From Paragonimus westermani (lineage: Eukaryota > Platyhelminthes > Trematoda > Plagiorchiida > Troglotrematidae), in contig QNGE01001307.1 of NCBI GenBank assembly GCA_008508345.1, positions 62,001 to 126,000 on the forward strand: a DNA stretch of 64,000 nt, given 5' to 3'. Both the position numbers and the translations under genes were made by a program. Under the pieces are notes generated by a model. The model did not search any database. It had not been told where the DNA came from and was given only the letters and a program-made list of their open reading frames with translations. Each line of letters starts with the position of its first letter. Within the stretch, counting starts at the first letter, position 1. This document shows positions 61,811 to 64,000 of this stretch, piece by piece.

Positions 61811-63100
61811 GCTATTGTAAGCCTGAGGTTGACTTTCAGAATCGGGATCTGTCGGTTCGAGGGCCTATGTTTCAAAATCTATTGCTATGTATAATAAGCA
61901 AAATCCCTGTTAAATGAACGGTTATAGATGTCAACTGTTTTGATGTGGTTGAATCTGTTAAACTGCTGCTATGGGCACGTTGAATAATCTGGCAACACCT
62001 AATGATTGATTTGAAGCCGGCATTCGCTTTTCAGTTATTACAACCGTAAGAGATAAAGTGGCACGTTAAAAAACCTTTTTGTAATATTCCTTGAACCGGT
62101 TTGAACATTATTACAGTTTCAGTGAGTTGTGAACAGATACGTTCCTTGAATTTCGACTATGCATTTAGAAAATATGAAACGTGCTGCAGCAACCAAACAA
62201 CAGTTGTATGCATCATTACTACATATAAAACGTAAACAGCATGAAGAGAGGGACGGAAGTCAGTGACCTCATCTTACTAGAATATACTAAACGTTGGATG
62301 CAGCGTTCAAACTGCTACGTCCAACAAAACCAACCTACATAGCTTGCTTGGTGAGACAGCCTCAGTGTCAATACAGGCTGTTTATTCACGTAGGAAGGGT
62401 TGATGAAGTAAACTGCTGTTATGCATGTGCTCCTGGATAACTCACTGCAAACTTCGGGGACGGTTTGTCTGTACACAATTTCATGCAGGAACTGCATATC
62501 AGGGGAGTAAGATTTGTTTTTCTGTTACAGCTCCTCAGTGACAGCTTAACTCTGCGCAAACAACCACTTTGATATTTGTTCACCTGAGCCGGTGACCTGT
62601 AAAAGAGTTGTCTATGTTGTGGTGTTATTACCAAACACAAAAAACTATAAACTGTTTAAGCTGTGACAAACTAATCCAAAAGCACTTCGGCAAACGAAGG
62701 GTACTTTACACTATTAAGTCGCCTAATGCACCCGTTATCTAATCTAATGCGGCACCGTCCCCGACTAGAGGCTGTTACAATTCCCGTTTGACTAAAAATG
62801 ATCGTTTGTTAGTAGTTGTACAATGGCATGCTGGTTACATTTTGTTTCGTTCGCACCGTTAATTGAGTTATAGACCTGTTTTAGTGCACGACGGCCAATA
62901 TACTTCCAATCACACTCAAACTGTTCATTCACCATGGAAATTTAGATTCAATTGTCCACGTTCCAACGAGTAAACTTTTGACAGTAACCCAAACGCGCAA
63001 ACACGGCCGTATGAGTACGTTTGTTTGTTCTTATGGGAAAAAATAATTTATTGACTTTGTAGACAGAACTGCTTCCCTGCTAGGATCCGTTCACTTTGCA
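61811..63100. other. Intergenic or intronic DNA, nothing recognised
   Basis: No recognised coding, repeat or RNA feature was found. Confidence 0.4.
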
Positions 63101-63104
63101 ACAC

Positions 63105-63235
63105 ATTTCCCAACCCTGTGGTCACGGCTGAGTCGGTTGAGATCTAAGATACTACTCGATCGGCACATACGTGAGAGACAAGCGGCACTGCATGATACTT
63201 AACCGCTATACTAGCTCACTCTCACAAGTCACCAG
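63105..63235 (-). repeat. tRNA-derived SINE-like unit
   Basis: On the - strand, GAGCTAGTATAGCGGTTAAG is very close to the D-arm/A-box region of tRNA-Asp or Glu, as in the twin units at 49 kb. The B-box region is eroded. Confidence 0.5.
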
Positions 63236-64000
63236 CAGCTCATGTCTGACTGAATGTTTCTTCAGTGTGCTTCATTGTTGGTTGCCGAACTGATTGCAGC
63301 CAGCCGCTTCATTGAATTTATCTTTTATCTAGTTCCATCAGATTTTTCCTCATACCCATAAATCGTCCAACACAATTTTCTTATTGACCAGCTCAGAGAC
63401 GAGAAAGGGCAAACAAAGATCTTCCTTTTTCTCTCTAACAGCGTATGAGCCCATAAACCTGTAAGATAATTCGTCCAATTTACCAACAAATCGATACGAA
63501 GCAATTTACAAATCATTACACAAACGGACACTCCAAACAGTATAGCAAAAACTAATGAGGTCTGCAGGTTATCACTTTGTTGAATTAGAAACGACAGCGC
63601 TTCTCTTAAATTTTATTCTCTTGGTCGGAAAGACTCAACCTGGAAGCAAAAAGGGATTCATTACGGACTACACATAAATTGATCAACCATTTGTTTTTCT
63701 GAAGAGTGCGAAGATAACATTGTCGCTATGAGCAAGAATGTCCGTCTTCAGGTGAAAACATATGTTGACATAAGTTATGTTAGCTTTGGAGGGAACACAT
63801 GAACCAGTACTCAGTTAATCATATATTAAATTTAACCACTCGTGAAAATTACGTTACAGTGGTTGAATGATACGGAAATATATATTTTAAAAAACTGTGT
63901 CGGTAACGCTAAATTTGGCTAACGGTGTGCACTAACACTTTGCACAATCGAGAAACAACCTGCTAGTTACACGTTCAACTGTGTGTTACTTCATAATTCT

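Overview
The window looks like a nuclear contig from a large-genomed flatworm, most likely a digenean trematode. This rests on content, not on a database match. It is AT-leaning, intron-rich DNA with no bacterial-style operons. It carries Penelope-like elements, tails of an RTE-type LINE like those common in flukes, a Ty3/gypsy fragment, a Tc1/IS630-type transposase relic, several tRNA-derived SINE-like pieces and one 541-base run of N. Most open frames are short chance frames in intron or intergenic DNA and are not annotated.

The only well-supported host gene is a tetraspanin on the + strand. Five short exons lie at 905-979, 2275-2379, 18144-18231, 18698-18885 and 22933-22986. Together they encode the last 169 residues: TM3, a six-cysteine large extracellular loop (CCG, PISCC, a single Cys, GCW) and TM4, ending at TAA. 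All exon junctions agree in phase and use GT-AG sites. The exons for TM1, the small loop and TM2 must lie left of base 1. Intron lengths are about 1.3, 15.8, 0.5 and 4.0 kb.

The 15.8-kb intron holds a decayed Penelope-like element on - (7.48-8.56 kb), a second on + (10.6-12.95 kb) followed by an 85-bp direct repeat, and an RTE-like LINE tail (16.4-17.1 kb). The 4-kb intron holds a GC-rich imperfect tandem repeat that may be part of a solo LTR.

Downstream of the tetraspanin (23-64 kb) no second gene can be proven. A second LINE tail abuts the assembly gap at 26.1-26.6 kb, with a third Penelope-like reverse transcriptase facing it from the other side. Farther on are a Tc1/IS630-like transposase relic (43.9-44.5 kb, -), a third LINE tail (46.8-47.2 kb, -), twin SINE-like units (49.0-49.5 kb, -) and a Ty3/gypsy RT-RNase H fragment between LTR-like repeats (54.2-56.1 kb, +). 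A few frames with plausible splice or start context are listed at low confidence as candidate exons: 10.2, 32.0, 35.0, 45-46.7 and 61.5 kb. All transposons seen are broken, so the window reads as one long-intron gene plus a graveyard of at least four element classes.
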